The notes below the pieces were generated by a model. The model did no database searches and was not told where the DNA came from. It was given only the letters and a program-made list of their open reading frames with translations. From positions 48,454-112,453 of the forward strand of contig SJOL01007527.1 in assembly GCA_004794785.1 (NCBI GenBank): a DNA stretch of 64,000 nucleotides, read 5' to 3'. Position numbers and translations under genes: made by a program. Each line of letters begins with the position of its first letter. The first letter of the stretch is position 1. Below, piece after piece: positions 63,690-64,000 of the stretch. Origin of the DNA: Opisthorchis felineus (taxonomy: Eukaryota > Platyhelminthes > Trematoda > Opisthorchiida > Opisthorchiidae).

Positions 63690-64000
63690 GAGCTATGCAT
63701 TGAGGGAAATAGCTTGGATGCACGAGCGCCATTGAGGGCGCGGCTAGGCCATGTCTGACAATGTCCATAACCATTGATGTGGCCCGTCTCGGGGTACCCA
63801 TCCAGGAAGACGGCAATGACCAGCGCAGCTAAGTTTGCTGGTAATGGCCTTCACACTTCGCTGCCAAGTCATTGTTTGACCTCCCCTGGCTCGTTTCTAC
63901 TCTTCACGCGGTTGTGCGAAAAGAACCCTTCGAGGAATTCGGTCGACTGGCATACGCAGCACGTGGCCAAGCCAGCGCAACCCATGCAGTGTGATCAGTT
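63690..64000 (-). mobile_element. 3' end of an RTE-like LINE, cut by the window edge
   Basis: The minus strand from 64000 reads [36 protein letters not shown], then after a frame change QTMTWQRSVKAITSKL and GHCRLPGWVPRDG. This is the C-terminal region of the RTE-like LINE proteins. The rest of the element is outside the window. Confidence 0.88.

Noticed and set aside
63415..63816. 133-codon minus-strand open frame with [16 protein letters not shown]
   Set aside because: Antisense read-through of the SINE and adjacent LINE tail; a known type of repeat-derived false protein.

Overview
This window is eukaryotic. It contains most of one intron-rich gene on the minus strand. Flatworm-type non-LTR retrotransposons and tRNA-derived SINEs lie between its exons. 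Exon lengths (73-388 bp), introns up to 9.4 kb, canonical GT-AG junctions and RTE-like LINEs together suggest a platyhelminth, most likely a digenean fluke. The organism call is an inference from repeat style and gene architecture, not a proof.

The gene is a P5B-type cation-transporting P-type ATPase (ATP13A family; polyamine or late-endosomal/lysosomal transporters in animals). I recovered 20 coding exons by hand from splice signals and family motifs. They run from 62491 down to the stop codon at 1141 on the minus strand and encode about 1,160 residues. All exon junctions keep the reading frame except one, between the exons at 8383-8533 and 5688-5865. A 19-base microexon at 7327-7345 could repair that frame. 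Hallmarks present are LTGES (split 53472/48277), PPALP, DKTGT (split 45733/43949), KGAPE, MVTGDN (split 26449/24390) and [10 protein letters not shown]. The N-terminal cytoplasmic and first membrane-associated segments are upstream of the window or were not recognised.

Layout on + coordinates: 1-1140 is 3' flank with two minus-strand AATAAA signals; 1141-12427 holds the C-terminal exons; 12428-19365 is a long intron with a diverged ~310-bp direct repeat pair; 19366-26688 covers P/N-domain exons; 26689-32677 is an intron with SINEs and an RTE-like LINE relic; 32678-34304 covers N-domain exons; 34305-43742 is a 9.4-kb intron holding an old near-full-length LINE and a younger 5'-truncated one; 43743-48277 carries the catalytic core exons; 48278-53471 is an intron with two LINE relics of different lineages; 53472-59239 covers the A-domain and first core membrane exons; 59240-62491 has the most N-terminal exons found; 62492-64000 has a SINE and the 3' end of another LINE. 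I saw no second host gene, no bona fide tRNA or rRNA gene, no CRISPR array and nothing prokaryotic.
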